Shown here: piece after piece, positions 1-8,897 of the stretch
Layout of the letters: each line of letters begins with the position of its first letter
How positions within the stretch are numbered: position 1 is the stretch's first letter
Origin: Haloechinothrix_A salitolerans
GTDB taxonomy: Bacteria; Actinomycetota; Actinomycetes; Mycobacteriales; Pseudonocardiaceae
NCBI RefSeq assembly: GCF_039544105.1
Contig: NZ_BAABLA010000121.1
Length of the DNA: 64,000 bases
Strand: one strand, 5' to 3'
Made by a program: the position numbers and the translations under genes
Notes under the pieces: generated by a model
What the model saw: only the letters and a program-made list of their open reading frames with translations
What the model was told of the DNA's origin: nothing
Databases searched by the model: none

Positions 1-129
1 ACCCTCACCCTCATGAATCAGCCCAAGCAGGATGTGCTCAGTGCCGATGTAATTGTGGTTGAGCATCCTCGCCTCTTCTTGAGCAAGCACAACCACCCGC
101 CTCGCACGGTCGGTGAACCTCTCGAACAT
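1..129 (-). CDS. clpC: ClpC ATPase, N-terminal fragment (runs off the left edge)
   Basis: Reading from the ATG at 129 toward position 1 gives 43 residues starting MFERFTDRARRVV, then LAQEEARMLNHNYIGTEH and LLGLIHEGEG. This is the near-invariant first helix pair of the Clp N-domain in actinobacterial ClpC, the Hsp100 AAA+ unfoldase that feeds ClpP. GGAGTGGAG lies just upstream of the ATG. The ATPase modules would lie outside the window, so a stand-alone Clp N-domain protein cannot be excluded. Upstream (higher coordinates) is the first enediyne-cluster gene, so clpC may mark the left boundary of the cluster, or be a dedicated paralogue. Confidence 0.9.
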   Translation of the reverse strand, partial: MFERFTDRARRVVVLAQEEARMLNHNYIGTEHILLGLIHEGEG

Positions 130-223
130 CTCCACTCCCTGACTGCTGCTCGGCGGTCTCGCTGAGTGGCGACGTCGACGTTCGCCGAACGGGCAACCGC
201 CACAACCCTACAAAGACACTACT

Positions 224-252
224 AGAATATATAGCGGTCTGCTGAGGGTCAA
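224..252 (-). promoter_or_regulatory. Sigma70-like promoter of clpC
   Basis: On the minus strand, TTGACC (247-252) and TATTCT (224-229) are separated by exactly 17 nt. Transcription would start near 217, leaving a leader of about 90 nt before the clpC ATG. The leader contains a perfect inverted repeat, CGTTCG-C-CGAACG (179-191), which could be a regulator site or a small hairpin. Confidence 0.6.
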
Positions 253-296
253 TGTTCTCCCGTTTCACCCTCGGCCTACGGCGACAGGGATGGGGT

Positions 297-2006
297 TCAG
301 GCCTCCTCCAGCCAGAGGTTGGCCAGGTCGAACCACCGGTCGATAGTCGGCATGGGGATGGCGTTGCGCACCCTCGCTCCTTTGATGTGCGGGATAGTCG
401 GTGCGTGAACGAGGATTGGCACGATCGCGACGTCGCGCATCACCTGGAGGTCGACTTCGTGCCAGAGCGCGCTGGCTTGATCGGGGTCCGTCGCCGCGAG
501 TGCCTCGTCGATCAACTGGTCCACCCTGGCGTTGCTGTAACACCCGTAGTTGCCAGTACCGCGCACGTTGTTGGTCTGGAACATGGGCTGCAAGAAGGCG
601 CGGCCGTTGTTGCCGAACCAGTCCGGCGTCCACGCTGGTGCGGAGATATCCCATGTTCCCGCTCTCGCGTTGGCTGGGTCCTGCAGGTGCGGGTAGTAGT
701 CCGCGTGGCCCTTGGAGACGAAGCGGCAGCTGATCCCGATCTTGGCGAGGTCCTCGCTGAGTGACTGGGCGACCTCGGGGTTGGCATCCACATTGCGATG
801 CAGGATCGTCACGGTGAAGCCATCGCCGTATCCCGCTTCCTCGAGCAGGGCGCGAGCGGTGTCCGGGTCACCCTCGTCGTTCGGGGTGGGGTAGAGGTCG
901 TACTCCCGGTAGCCATAGTTGCCTGGCGGGATCGCCGAGCGTGCGGGCCACATCACCGTGCCGACGCTGAGGTTGTCGAAGATGTCCACCATGGCGGCCT
1001 TGTTTACCGCGAAGGCGATGGCCTGGCGCACTTTCCTGTCGCGTATGGCGCCACCCTCGTTGGGGCTGACCGTATTGAAGACGAGGTAGGGGTTGAGGGC
1101 GTACCCGAGGTTGTTTCCCGGGTCGGTGGGATTCGAGTCGTATGGCTCGGTTACCGGAGACGCCCACGACAGGTCCGCCTTGCCCGATCTGATCCGATCG
1201 CCAACCTGCTCAGGGGTCGCCGTCTCCATCACCACCTCGATCCCGTCGAGGTACTGGTGCCGGACCTGATCGGTCTCTTGCCGCCAAGCGGGGTTGGGCT
1301 CCATGCGCAGCCGCTCGCCGTGCACGTACTCGGTGAATCGGTAGGGGCCGATTGATCGGACGTTCTGCCGGAACTCGGGACTGTCAGGGAGAAAGGCGTC
1401 GTACTCGACCGGCGCGGGTGACGGGAAGGTCGTCGCGAGGATGTGGAGGAAGTCGAGCGCGGGCCGGATGAGTTCGATCGTCAGTACGCGGTCGCTTTCG
1501 GCCCTGACTCCAGGTATTTCCGTCGAGTTCTGGTAATGGGCGAGTTCGGCCGCGGTCGGGTCGTGCTGCGATACGGCCTCGGTGAAGCCGTCGCAGAACT
1601 CCCGCATTCCTTTGATGGTGCTGGTGAAGTAGTGGATCGCACCGGATCGGATGACCGGGTTGCACATCCGCTTGAAGCCGCGAACGACGTCATACGCGGT
1701 GACTTCCCGCCGTGGGTCAGTGTCCCAATAGACGCCGGGGCGCACCGTGATGGTGTAAGTCAGGTGGTCCTCGCTGAGTCCACCGTTCTCGACGGTGGGG
1801 ATCGACTCCGCCAGGTCGGGTACCGGGGTGACCTGCCGCCAGTCGCGGAGATTTCGCACGGAGTGATAGGTGAACAGCTGCCGAGTGAACAATCGGATGA
1901 TCTGTCCGGAGAGCATGTAGTAGGAGCATGCCGGGTCGACGTAGTCCATGCTGCCGGGGCCGTAGAGCCGCAGGATGCCACCGTGGCGCGGCTGGTCGCT
2001 GCTCAT
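297..2006 (-). CDS. Family 5 extracellular solute-binding protein without signal peptide
   Basis: 569 residues resembling DppA/OppA peptide-binding proteins of ABC transporters. The family-typical segment KVRQAIAFAVNKAAMVD lies mid-protein, and GGILRLYGPGSMDYVDP near the N-terminus matches the start of a mature domain. The ATG at 2006 is preferred because AGGGAG sits 9 nt upstream; the in-frame ATGs at 2015 and 2042 lack a spaced site. None of these starts gives a hydrophobic leader or lipobox, so the protein should stay in the cytoplasm, and no permease or ATPase gene is nearby. It is paralogous to, and divergently transcribed from, the gene at 2236. A role in binding or sequestering the product or a precursor is inference. 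Confidence 0.85.
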   Translation of the reverse strand: MSSDQPRHGGILRLYGPGSMDYVDPACSYYMLSGQIIRLFTRQLFTYHSVRNLRDWRQVTPVPDLAESIPTVENGGLSEDHLTYTITVRPGVYWDTDPRREVTAYDVVRGFKRMCNPVIRSGAIHYFTSTIKGMREFCDGFTEAVSQHDPTAAELAHYQNSTEIPGVRAESDRVLTIELIRPALDFLHILATTFPSPAPVEYDAFLPDSPEFRQNVRSIGPYRFTEYVHGERLRMEPNPAWRQETDQVRHQYLDGIEVVMETATPEQVGDRIRSGKADLSWASPVTEPYDSNPTDPGNNLGYALNPYLVFNTVSPNEGGAIRDRKVRQAIAFAVNKAAMVDIFDNLSVGTVMWPARSAIPPGNYGYREYDLYPTPNDEGDPDTARALLEEAGYGDGFTVTILHRNVDANPEVAQSLSEDLAKIGISCRFVSKGHADYYPHLQDPANARAGTWDISAPAWTPDWFGNNGRAFLQPMFQTNNVRGTGNYGCYSNARVDQLIDEALAATDPDQASALWHEVDLQVMRDVAIVPILVHAPTIPHIKGARVRNAIPMPTIDRWFDLANLWLEEA

Positions 2007-2081
2007 CCGTTCCATCTCCCTGGAGTCGGTGCGGTTAGGCAAGTCGCGCCGAATCTACCATACTTTTCAGTACTTACTTAT

Positions 2082-2124
2082 CGTCAAATATGGTGTTGAC
2101 TAGCAGATCAACAGGATGTTAGTT
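2082..2124. promoter_or_regulatory. Divergent AT-rich promoter region between the two solute-binding proteins
   Basis: The 229-bp gap between the divergent genes is AT-rich in a GC-rich setting. For the right-hand gene, TTGACT (2096-2101) is followed after 17 nt by TTAGTT (2119-2124). For the left-hand gene, TTGACG on the minus strand (2082-2087) lies upstream of an AT-rich TATGGT-like box at about 19 nt spacing. The -10 boxes are weak, so the exact starts are uncertain. Confidence 0.4.
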
Positions 2125-2235
2125 AATTAATAGACTGTGATAATGGCTTAGGGCTGCCAGTCGTACCGCGCCGCGTCGCTTCCCCGTTCTGGCACGTCCG
2201 GTATGTCCTCGCCGAAGCGGACCAGGAGGCAGACG

Positions 2236-3960
2236 ATGACGCGTTCCGCGGGCCATCAGTGGGAGCGGGAGGACGGTAGGACACCGCGCGAGGGCGGCAC
2301 ACTGACCATGGTCGGCGCGGGCGATGTCGACTACCTCGATCCCGCGCTGGCGTATCACACGGTTACCAGGGGAATCGTGCGAGCCTACACTCGTCAGCTT
2401 GTCGGCTATGTCGCCAGTCGTGATCGAGCGGAAGCGGGTCGGATCGTCGCGGACATGGCTACGGAGGTCCCCACGACCGACAACGGTCGCATCGCCGACG
2501 GCGGTACTCGCTATCGCTTCACGATCAAGGATGGGGTGATGTGGAACGCCCCATCCGGCATCAGGCCGGTGACGGCCCATGACGTCGTGCGGGGGGTGAA
2601 GCGGCTGGCGCATCCGCTCGCCAGCAGCCCCGGCCTCGCCTACTACCTCAGCTCGATCGACGGGATGGCCGAGTTCCGCGACGCGCTCGCGGCCGAGCGG
2701 GAGCCCGCTGCCATCGCTCACGGGATGGAGCACACGGAACTGCGCGGGGCTCGCGCGGTCAGCGACGTCGACGTCGTTTTCGTCACGCGGCACCCAATGC
2801 CGGACTTCTTGAACATGCTGGCGTTGCCATTCGTGACACCGGCGCCCGAGGAGTATCTGGATTTCGTGCCTGGCAGCGAGGAGCTGCAGCAGGCCCTTAT
2901 CTCCAACGGGCCGTATGAGGTGACCCGGTACGTGCCAGGGGAGAAGATCGTGCTGGCGCGCAATCCGGCGTGGCGGTCGGCGACCGACGACCTGCGTGCG
3001 GCGTACCTCGACGGTATCGAGGTGCGCGAAGGCGTGCCGGAGACCGAGGCTCATGAGGCGGTCGCGGCCGGTGACGCCGACATGCTCTGGGATATCCAGC
3101 CACTCACCGAACGACTACCCGCATTGCTCGAGGCGAAGGACGAGCGGCTTGAAGTATACCCCGCGGGGCTGTTCAGCCCGTATATCGTGGTCAACTTCGC
3201 GAGCAGGAACGAGGCGGTGTCACGGCTGCGCGTGCGGCAAGCGTTGCAGTACGCGGTCGACAAGGTCGCCGTATCCCACGTGTGGGGCGGGCCCGAGTTG
3301 AACGACATCGCCGATCAGATCCTGCCGCCATTGTGCACATCGCACCGGTTGAAGCGGCCTTACGGCACCGAGGGCGGGCGCGGTGACCCCGAGCGGGCGC
3401 GGCGTTTGCTCGCGGAGGCTGGATATCAGGACGGGGTTACCCTCAAGCTGGTCTACCGGAACCGGGACATCCACCCGGAGACCGCCGTGGCCGTCCAGCG
3501 TGCGATGGCGCGAGCGGGCATTACGCTCGAGCTGGTCGGGGTGTCGATCAACGAGCTGTTCACCGACTACTTCTCGTCAGCGGCACCACGGCATGAGAAG
3601 GAGTGGGACCTCGCGCTGACCGGCTGGGAACCGGACTGGTACGGCAACAACGCTCGCACTTATCTCCAGCCGTTGTTCGACAGCCGCGCTGTCGCGGAGA
3701 ACGGTGACTGGGGCTCGAACTTCGGGCGTTATCACAGTGAACGGGTGAACCAGCTGCTCGCCCAGGCGCTGACCTCGGCTGACGAAGCGCACGCCGGTGA
3801 GCTTTTCCGGCAGGTCGAGGAGACCGTGCTCGCGGACGCGGCGATCGTGCCGATCTTGTTCGCGCATCAGTATTGGTTTCACTCGACCCGGGTGCGCAAC
3901 TGGTTGCCGTACCCGGTCCTCAACGGCGATCTGACGAATCTGTGGCTGCACCCGCTATGA
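2236..3960 (+). CDS. Family 5 extracellular solute-binding protein without signal peptide (paralogue)
   Basis: 574 residues from the ATG at 2236, which has a perfect AGGAGG 6 nt upstream; the in-frame start 33 nt earlier has none. It carries the binding-protein segment LRVRQALQYAVDKVAVSH and parallels its divergent neighbour along the whole length, for example GGTLTMVGAGDVDYLDPA near the N-terminus and NLWLHPL at the C-terminus. It too begins straight in the mature fold, with no signal peptide or lipobox. Two cytoplasmic oligopeptide-binding-like proteins in a cluster with no matching transporter suggest a role other than uptake, such as product sequestration; that function is inferred. Confidence 0.85.
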   Translation: MTRSAGHQWEREDGRTPREGGTLTMVGAGDVDYLDPALAYHTVTRGIVRAYTRQLVGYVASRDRAEAGRIVADMATEVPTTDNGRIADGGTRYRFTIKDGVMWNAPSGIRPVTAHDVVRGVKRLAHPLASSPGLAYYLSSIDGMAEFRDALAAEREPAAIAHGMEHTELRGARAVSDVDVVFVTRHPMPDFLNMLALPFVTPAPEEYLDFVPGSEELQQALISNGPYEVTRYVPGEKIVLARNPAWRSATDDLRAAYLDGIEVREGVPETEAHEAVAAGDADMLWDIQPLTERLPALLEAKDERLEVYPAGLFSPYIVVNFASRNEAVSRLRVRQALQYAVDKVAVSHVWGGPELNDIADQILPPLCTSHRLKRPYGTEGGRGDPERARRLLAEAGYQDGVTLKLVYRNRDIHPETAVAVQRAMARAGITLELVGVSINELFTDYFSSAAPRHEKEWDLALTGWEPDWYGNNARTYLQPLFDSRAVAENGDWGSNFGRYHSERVNQLLAQALTSADEAHAGELFRQVEETVLADAAIVPILFAHQYWFHSTRVRNWLPYPVLNGDLTNLWLHPL

Positions 3961-3965
3961 ATAGC

Positions 3966-3981
3966 TATACTTTTTAAAAGT
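3966..3981 (+). promoter_or_regulatory. -10 element and ACTTTT-T-AAAAGT palindrome upstream of the dehydratase gene
   Basis: TATACT (3966-3971) is a strong -10 box, lying a few bases after the preceding stop. It overlaps a perfect 6+1+6 inverted repeat (3969-3981). No convincing -35 hexamer lies 16-18 nt upstream, which suggests activator dependence or an operator over the -10. Transcription would start near 3978. Confidence 0.45.
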
Positions 3982-4003
3982 GACTTTACGGACGGGGTGG
4001 GTC

Positions 4004-5467
4004 ATGACGCGGTACCGGCAACACGCGACGGGAGGCCGCAGGTTAGTGGGTACGGCGGTTGGTGACGACCCGATCGACCCAGAAGTACTTGACCGGATGT
4101 TCGCCGTATCGGCCGCTACGGAGGACAGTCCACTGATGCCGAACGACCAGCTCGACGAGTGGCTGGTCCGGCGAAGGCAGGCGTATGCCTTCGAGGTGAC
4201 ACGGATCCCCTTCGCCGAACTGTCGTCGTGGAGTTTCGCCCCAGAAACCGGGAATCTCGGCCATGACAGCGGCAGGTTCTTCACTATTCAGGGCTTGCAT
4301 GTGCGAACCGATACACAGGTGTGGTCGCAACCCATCATCAACCAACCGGAGATCGGAATACTTGGCATAGCGGTCAAGGAGTTCGACGGGGTGCTGCATT
4401 TCTTGATGCAGGCCAAGATGGAGCCGGGGTGTGTCAACGCCGTGCAGCTGGCGCCGACCGTGCAGGCGACGAGAAGCAACTACACCCAGGTTCATGGTGG
4501 GCGCAGGCCGCACTTCCTCGACTGGTTCACCGAGCCGAGCGGCGTTCTCGTCGATACGTTGCAGTCCGAGCATGGTTCTTGGTTCTTGCGTAAGCGCAAC
4601 CGAAACATGATCGCGTTCGCCCGAGGTGATGCCGAAGGTTACGATGACTTTCGCTGGTTGACGCTCGGACAGATCATGCGATTACTCAACCAGGACGACA
4701 TCGTCAACATGGACGCGCGGACGGTCCTCGCGTGCATTCCCTTCCGCAGGACCACGGTCAACGAGAATCCGGCCTGGACCGTCGCGCCGGGTGATCCGTG
4801 CTCGCCGTCACGGTGGATCTCGCATTGGCTCACGGACGTGCGGTCTCGCCGCGAACTGGTACAGCAGACGGTCCCGTGTCACGCGCTCACGCGATGGCGG
4901 CGTACCTACGATGAGATCTTTCACGTGCGGAGGCGCCACTTCACCGTAATCGCGGTGCGGGTGGACGCGGCGAGCAGGGAAGTCGGATCCTGGACGCAGC
5001 CGCTGGTCAAGCCAGTTGGGGTCGGCGTAGCGGCGATGGTCGTCAAGGAGCTGGGTGGCGAGACCAAATTGCTGATGCAGGCGAGGGTGGAAGCAGGCCT
5101 GATCGATATCGCCGAGCTGGCACCGACAGTGCAGTGCCTGCCCGTCGATTATGGTCACCGGCCGCCGCCGTTTCTCGACTACGTGCTCACCGCCGAGGAA
5201 GGTCGGATACGCTACGACGCGGTGCAGTCCGAGGAAGGCGGACGGTTCTACCACGCGCGTACCCGCTATATGGTTGTCGAGGCAGAGCCGGCCTTCGAGC
5301 CAACCCCGCATGACGGCTACGTCTGGGTTTCGCTGGCCGATGCGACCGCACTCATCGCCCGCGGGTACCAGGTGAACGTGCAAGCGCGCACCCTCATCGC
5401 CGCGTTGCATGGCTCCGTGCACACGCGGCGGGATGCCAACGGGTTCTTGACGATGACGGCGCCGTAG
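4004..5467 (+). CDS. NDP-hexose 2,3-dehydratase
   Basis: 487 residues with the family's internal duplication: SSWSFAPETGNLGHDSG, LHFLMQAKMEPG and VQLAPTVQATRSNY in the first half are echoed by LLMQARVEAG and AELAPTVQCLPVDY in the second. Homologues (TylX3, EvaA, DnmT type) remove water from NDP-4-keto-6-deoxyglucose to begin C2 deoxygenation. The ATG at 4004 follows GACGGGGTGGG; a GTG at 3980 would be nearly leaderless and is the alternative. The gene has two in-frame TTA leucine codons (4043-4045 and 4682-4684), implying bldA-type control. Its natural partner is the aldo-keto reductase at 14407. The enzymes making NDP-4-keto-6-deoxyglucose are not in this window. Confidence 0.92.
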   Translation: MTRYRQHATGGRRLVGTAVGDDPIDPEVLDRMFAVSAATEDSPLMPNDQLDEWLVRRRQAYAFEVTRIPFAELSSWSFAPETGNLGHDSGRFFTIQGLHVRTDTQVWSQPIINQPEIGILGIAVKEFDGVLHFLMQAKMEPGCVNAVQLAPTVQATRSNYTQVHGGRRPHFLDWFTEPSGVLVDTLQSEHGSWFLRKRNRNMIAFARGDAEGYDDFRWLTLGQIMRLLNQDDIVNMDARTVLACIPFRRTTVNENPAWTVAPGDPCSPSRWISHWLTDVRSRRELVQQTVPCHALTRWRRTYDEIFHVRRRHFTVIAVRVDAASREVGSWTQPLVKPVGVGVAAMVVKELGGETKLLMQARVEAGLIDIAELAPTVQCLPVDYGHRPPPFLDYVLTAEEGRIRYDAVQSEEGGRFYHARTRYMVVEAEPAFEPTPHDGYVWVSLADATALIARGYQVNVQARTLIAALHGSVHTRRDANGFLTMTAP

Positions 5468-5484
5468 GTACTAGGACGCGAGGG

Positions 5485-6615
5485 TCAGCGCTGGCCAAGA
5501 AGGTCGCTAGCGATAGCCGCGGGACCTGGCAACGATGCGATCTCCTCGCGCAGCTCGCTCGCGACGCCATGCAGGTCGCCGTCCGCGAGTAGCTGGTCGA
5601 TCACGGTGTGGTCGAGCTCGTCGTCGCGTACCACGTGCGCGGCGCCCCGAGCGCGGAGTACTTCGGCGTTGACCAGTCGATCAGGACCGTTGGGCAGTAC
5701 CAACTGAGGAACACCCATCGCGCAACTCGTCAGTACCGTGCCGTCGCCGCCGTGGTGGATGACCGCCGCGCAGGTGCGGAGCAGGGCACTCAATGGCACC
5801 CAGCCGGTGGTGCGAATGTTCGGCGGAAGCCAGTGTGGTTGCTCTTCCCAGGAGTCGCCGAGCGTGACCACGAACTCAGCGTCGACCTTCTTCGCCGCGG
5901 CGGCGATGCGTTCGACGTAGGCGAATCCCTGTGTTCGTGGTACGAGGGAACCGACGGTGACGGCGATGCGTGGTCGTTCCGGCGGGGTGAGCAGCCAGTC
6001 GGGAAGCACACCACCGCCGCTGTACGGTGTGTAGCGCATCGCGACGGGAGAAGCGGGGCCCTCCGCGAGACTGGGCGGAGCTACGTCAATCGTCGTGATG
6101 CCGTCCGGCACGGTGACGCCATGCCGCTGGAGCGCGACGGCCGCCGGTAGCTCGCGCAGCATGTCCGGTGTGTAGCGGAAGATGCCGATACCGTGCGCGA
6201 CAGCGGGGACCCCACACAAAGCGGCGACGATCGGGCCTACTCCAAAGATGGGGTCGTAGACGACCAAGTCGGGTGCGAGCCGTTCGGCGAGGGCCACATG
6301 TTGATCGACAACCGGGTCCCACGCCGCGAGGATGAGCGGTTTGCGCTCATTCATCGCGGCCAGATGCTCCTCGGTGGACGAGGCCTGGATTGGCGCGAAA
6401 ATCTCGGGAACCGCCGTGGCGAACTGGGCTTCGAGCTCGGCGGAGCCAAAGCCAGGTAGCGCGTCATAAACGGGCAGCCCGGCTTGTGCGACGGAGACCG
6501 CGTCCGCGCCGGTCACGAACACGACGTCATGGCCAGCGTTGCGGAAAGCCCACGCGAGTGGCACGAGTGGAAACGCGTGTCCGATCGCGGGGGCAGGCAT
6601 GAACAGGATGCGCAT
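5485..6615 (-). CDS. GT-B family 1 glycosyltransferase
   Basis: 376 residues. The N-terminus MRILFMPAPAIGHAFPLVPL is the acceptor-domain start of antibiotic glycosyltransferases of the CalG/UrdGT type. The nucleotide-sugar site is HHGGDGTVLTSCAMGVPQLV near residue 290, lacking one of the usual Gln/Asn variants but otherwise standard. GAGGAGCTACCC precedes the ATG. It converges on the 2,3-dehydratase with a 17-bp gap. It is the only glycosyltransferase in the window and is expected to attach a deoxysugar to the enediyne aglycone; donor and acceptor are inferred from context. Confidence 0.9.
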   Translation of the reverse strand: MRILFMPAPAIGHAFPLVPLAWAFRNAGHDVVFVTGADAVSVAQAGLPVYDALPGFGSAELEAQFATAVPEIFAPIQASSTEEHLAAMNERKPLILAAWDPVVDQHVALAERLAPDLVVYDPIFGVGPIVAALCGVPAVAHGIGIFRYTPDMLRELPAAVALQRHGVTVPDGITTIDVAPPSLAEGPASPVAMRYTPYSGGGVLPDWLLTPPERPRIAVTVGSLVPRTQGFAYVERIAAAAKKVDAEFVVTLGDSWEEQPHWLPPNIRTTGWVPLSALLRTCAAVIHHGGDGTVLTSCAMGVPQLVLPNGPDRLVNAEVLRARGAAHVVRDDELDHTVIDQLLADGDLHGVASELREEIASLPGPAAIASDLLGQR

Positions 6616-6824
6616 GGGTAGCTCCTCAGGTCGAGGACGTAGTCGCTTCGCGATGTCGGCCTGTTAGCTCCGCTGAGGCTAGCATAGAAATATGAAGCTC
6701 TGGTTCGTACGATTGAGCGCTATCCGATCGTCGTGATCGATAAAATGCCAGCTCAAGATAGATGTATGCCCCGTACTGACCGGTTATCAACTTCGAGTAT
6801 CAGCATAGTCAGTAATAGAACATG

Positions 6825-6854
6825 TAGTCATATAGCGGGATCGCGTACTACACT
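6825..6854 (+). promoter_or_regulatory. Promoter for the flavin-fold/P450 pair, possibly leaderless
   Basis: TAGTCA (6825-6830), an 18-nt spacer and TACACT (6849-6854) place transcription within about 3 nt of the ATG at 6863, consistent with a leaderless mRNA; no Shine-Dalgarno sequence precedes that ATG. The 247-bp gap to the divergent glycosyltransferase is otherwise AT-rich and shows no coding potential. Confidence 0.4.
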
Positions 6855-6862
6855 TGGCGACC

Positions 6863-7396
6863 ATGACGACGACTACCGGCTTCAGCACCAGTGTCCGGTT
6901 CGCCGAGCTTCGTGAGGACTTTCTGCGGTTGACAGCGGAGATCGGTTGGTGCACGGCGGCCACTGTGGACAGACATGGCCGACCGAGGAGCAGAGTGTTG
7001 CACGTGTCGTGGGAGATCAGCGACGGCCTGCCGATCGGATGGGTGAGCACGTCGAAGTCCCCCATCAAGACCGCACATCTTGCCCATAATCCGTATCTGT
7101 CCTGCGGTTACTGGAGTGCCACGCATAACGCGGTCTTCGCGGACTGCCGTGCGTCCTGGGTCGACGACGACGCCGGGAAGCATCACGTGTGGGAGCTTGT
7201 AGCCACGGAAGCCGCGGAGCGTGGGTTCGACGCGTACGACGTATGGCCGGAAGGGCACGTCGATCCTCAGTTCCAGGTATTGCGGCTCGAACCGTGGCGC
7301 ATCCAGATCACGCTGCCCGACCTGGCCAACGGAAAGACGATCAGCTCGTCTCGGGTCTGGCATGCCCCTGGCACGTCCACGGTCACGTCCGTTTGA
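6863..7396 (+). CDS. Pyridoxamine 5'-phosphate oxidase-fold flavoprotein
   Basis: 177 residues of the split-barrel flavin-binding family. The region TAEIGWCTAATVDRHGRPRS matches the typical first strands of the family, and LEPWRIQITLPD closes the barrel. Members bind FMN or F420 and act as oxidases or reductases, so a specific reaction cannot be assigned. The ATG at 6863 is preferred over a TTG at 6854 because of the promoter position. The P450 gene begins 31 nt downstream in the same direction, so this protein may supply electrons to the P450 or act on the same intermediate; that is inference. Confidence 0.8.
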   Translation: MTTTTGFSTSVRFAELREDFLRLTAEIGWCTAATVDRHGRPRSRVLHVSWEISDGLPIGWVSTSKSPIKTAHLAHNPYLSCGYWSATHNAVFADCRASWVDDDAGKHHVWELVATEAAERGFDAYDVWPEGHVDPQFQVLRLEPWRIQITLPDLANGKTISSSRVWHAPGTSTVTSV

Positions 7397-7427
7397 TTGT
7401 CGATTACTGGAGAGGCGGCGTACGAAA

Positions 7428-8771
7428 GTGACGAACACGCTTCGCGAGCCGGTGATGGCCGATGGTCGGCTGCCGCTGCTGGGACATGGGTTGCGGATGA
7501 AGCGAGCTCCTGGAGACTTCCTGCTCTCGCTGCAGAACGGCGATGCCGTCTCGATGATCCAGCTTGGTCGCGAGACGGCGTATGTGCTCAACGACCCCGA
7601 ACTCATCCGGCAGGCGTTGCGCGATACCGAGACGTTCATCAGGGGTGGCCCCGTCACGGAACGGTTCCGCGCGATGTTCGGAAACGGCCTCGGTATCTCA
7701 GAGGGTGAGTTCCACCGCCGTCAGCGGGCCATCATCCAGCCGGCGTTTCATCGCAACAAGATCATCGAGTATGCGGGAATCTCCAGTGAGATCGCCGACG
7801 ACTACACCAAACGCTGGCGTGACGGCGAACGTGTCGCCGTCGACGAGGAGATGGACAGTCTCGCGCTCGCCAACGTGATCCGGGTGATGTTCTCGGCGGA
7901 CACCGGTATCGACCAGACACGGTTCATGTCGGCCGTCTCGACTGTGCTTGGCGGGCTCTTTCAGCGGGTCGCGGACTCGACCGGCCTGATCACCGCGCTA
8001 CCCACCCCGGCCAACCGTCGTTACCGGAGGTCCGAGGAGTACCTGCGGCGCACCATCCATGATGTGATCAGCGCGTACCGAGCCGCTGATGTCGACCACG
8101 GCGACTTGCTGTCGATGATGATGTTCGCGCGCGACGAATCCGGCGAACCGGCGATGAGCGATCAGCAGTTGCATGACGAAGTGATGACGTTCTTCATCGC
8201 GGGCAGCAACACCATCAGCAATACGTTGGCGTGGGCCTGTCACGAGATCGCCACCCATCCCGATGTCGAGCGTGCCATGCACGCCGAGGTTGACGAGGTC
8301 CTCGGGGGCAGGCCCGCGGCACACGATGATCTCGCGAACCTGACATACACGAGGCGTGTGATCACCGAGACGCTCCGGTACCGTACCCAAGGGCTGTTCC
8401 TGAGCAGGGTGACGGCCTTGGACACCGAGATCGGTGGGTACGCCATTCCCGAGGGCGCGACGGTGCTCTACAGTTTCCATGCCCTCAATCACAATCCGGC
8501 TATTCATCCGCGTCCAGGCCAGTTCGACCCGGACCGGTGGGAGCCGGAACGCGCGAAGTCGATTCCACGCGGCGCCTTCATGCCATTCAGCATCGGCACC
8601 CACGGCTGCATCGGTGACCAGCTCGCATGGACGGAAATGGTCATCACGTTGGCCACGATCGCGACCCGGTGGCGATTGACGTCCGTTCCTGGTCACGTGC
8701 CCCAGCCGAAGCTGGCCATCACGATGCCGGTTGACTCGCTCCCCATGATCGCGCATCGGCGCGTGTCCTGA
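7428..8771 (+). CDS. Cytochrome P450
   Basis: 447 residues from the GTG at 7428 (GGAGAGG about 10 nt upstream). The heme loop FMPFSIGTHGCIG holds the thiolate ligand C394; the ExxR pair is E314/R317 in ETLR; the I-helix is IAGSNTISNTL, residues 257-267. Most P450s have Asp or Glu before the conserved Thr, and here it is N261 next to T262, so proton delivery may be altered. It follows the flavin-fold gene closely. It may oxidise the enediyne core, a sugar amine (as CalE10 does in calicheamicin) or another tailoring position; the substrate is unknown. Confidence 0.93.
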   Translation: MTNTLREPVMADGRLPLLGHGLRMKRAPGDFLLSLQNGDAVSMIQLGRETAYVLNDPELIRQALRDTETFIRGGPVTERFRAMFGNGLGISEGEFHRRQRAIIQPAFHRNKIIEYAGISSEIADDYTKRWRDGERVAVDEEMDSLALANVIRVMFSADTGIDQTRFMSAVSTVLGGLFQRVADSTGLITALPTPANRRYRRSEEYLRRTIHDVISAYRAADVDHGDLLSMMMFARDESGEPAMSDQQLHDEVMTFFIAGSNTISNTLAWACHEIATHPDVERAMHAEVDEVLGGRPAAHDDLANLTYTRRVITETLRYRTQGLFLSRVTALDTEIGGYAIPEGATVLYSFHALNHNPAIHPRPGQFDPDRWEPERAKSIPRGAFMPFSIGTHGCIGDQLAWTEMVITLATIATRWRLTSVPGHVPQPKLAITMPVDSLPMIAHRRVS

Positions 8772-8829
8772 TCGATCGCGATCGCGGGAGGATATCCCGC
8801 GTCGGTGGCGTCGTCGAGGCACGTCTGGT

Positions 8830-8879
8830 GCGCGGCGTGGTGGACCTCGAAGCCTGAGCTATGGTCCACCACGCCGCGC
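8830..8879. terminator. Bidirectional hairpin terminator
   Basis: A perfect 17-bp inverted repeat, GCGCGGCGTGGTGGACC (8830-8846) and its complement (8863-8879), encloses a 16-nt loop. It lies between the convergent 3' ends of the P450 (+) and the EF-hand gene (-), where a shared factor-independent-like terminator is expected. No U-tract follows on either side, as is common in actinomycetes. Confidence 0.8.
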
Positions 8880-8897
8880 TCGGCATGAGCCGCTTCG

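Noticed and set aside
179..191. CGTTCG-C-CGAACG as a LexA box
   Set aside because: The actinobacterial SOS box is CGAAC-n4-GTTCG; here the half-sites are in the opposite order with a one-base spacer.
2119..3054. A long antisense frame over the second binding protein
   Set aside because: Shadow of the real gene, which has a perfect ribosome site and clear family motifs.
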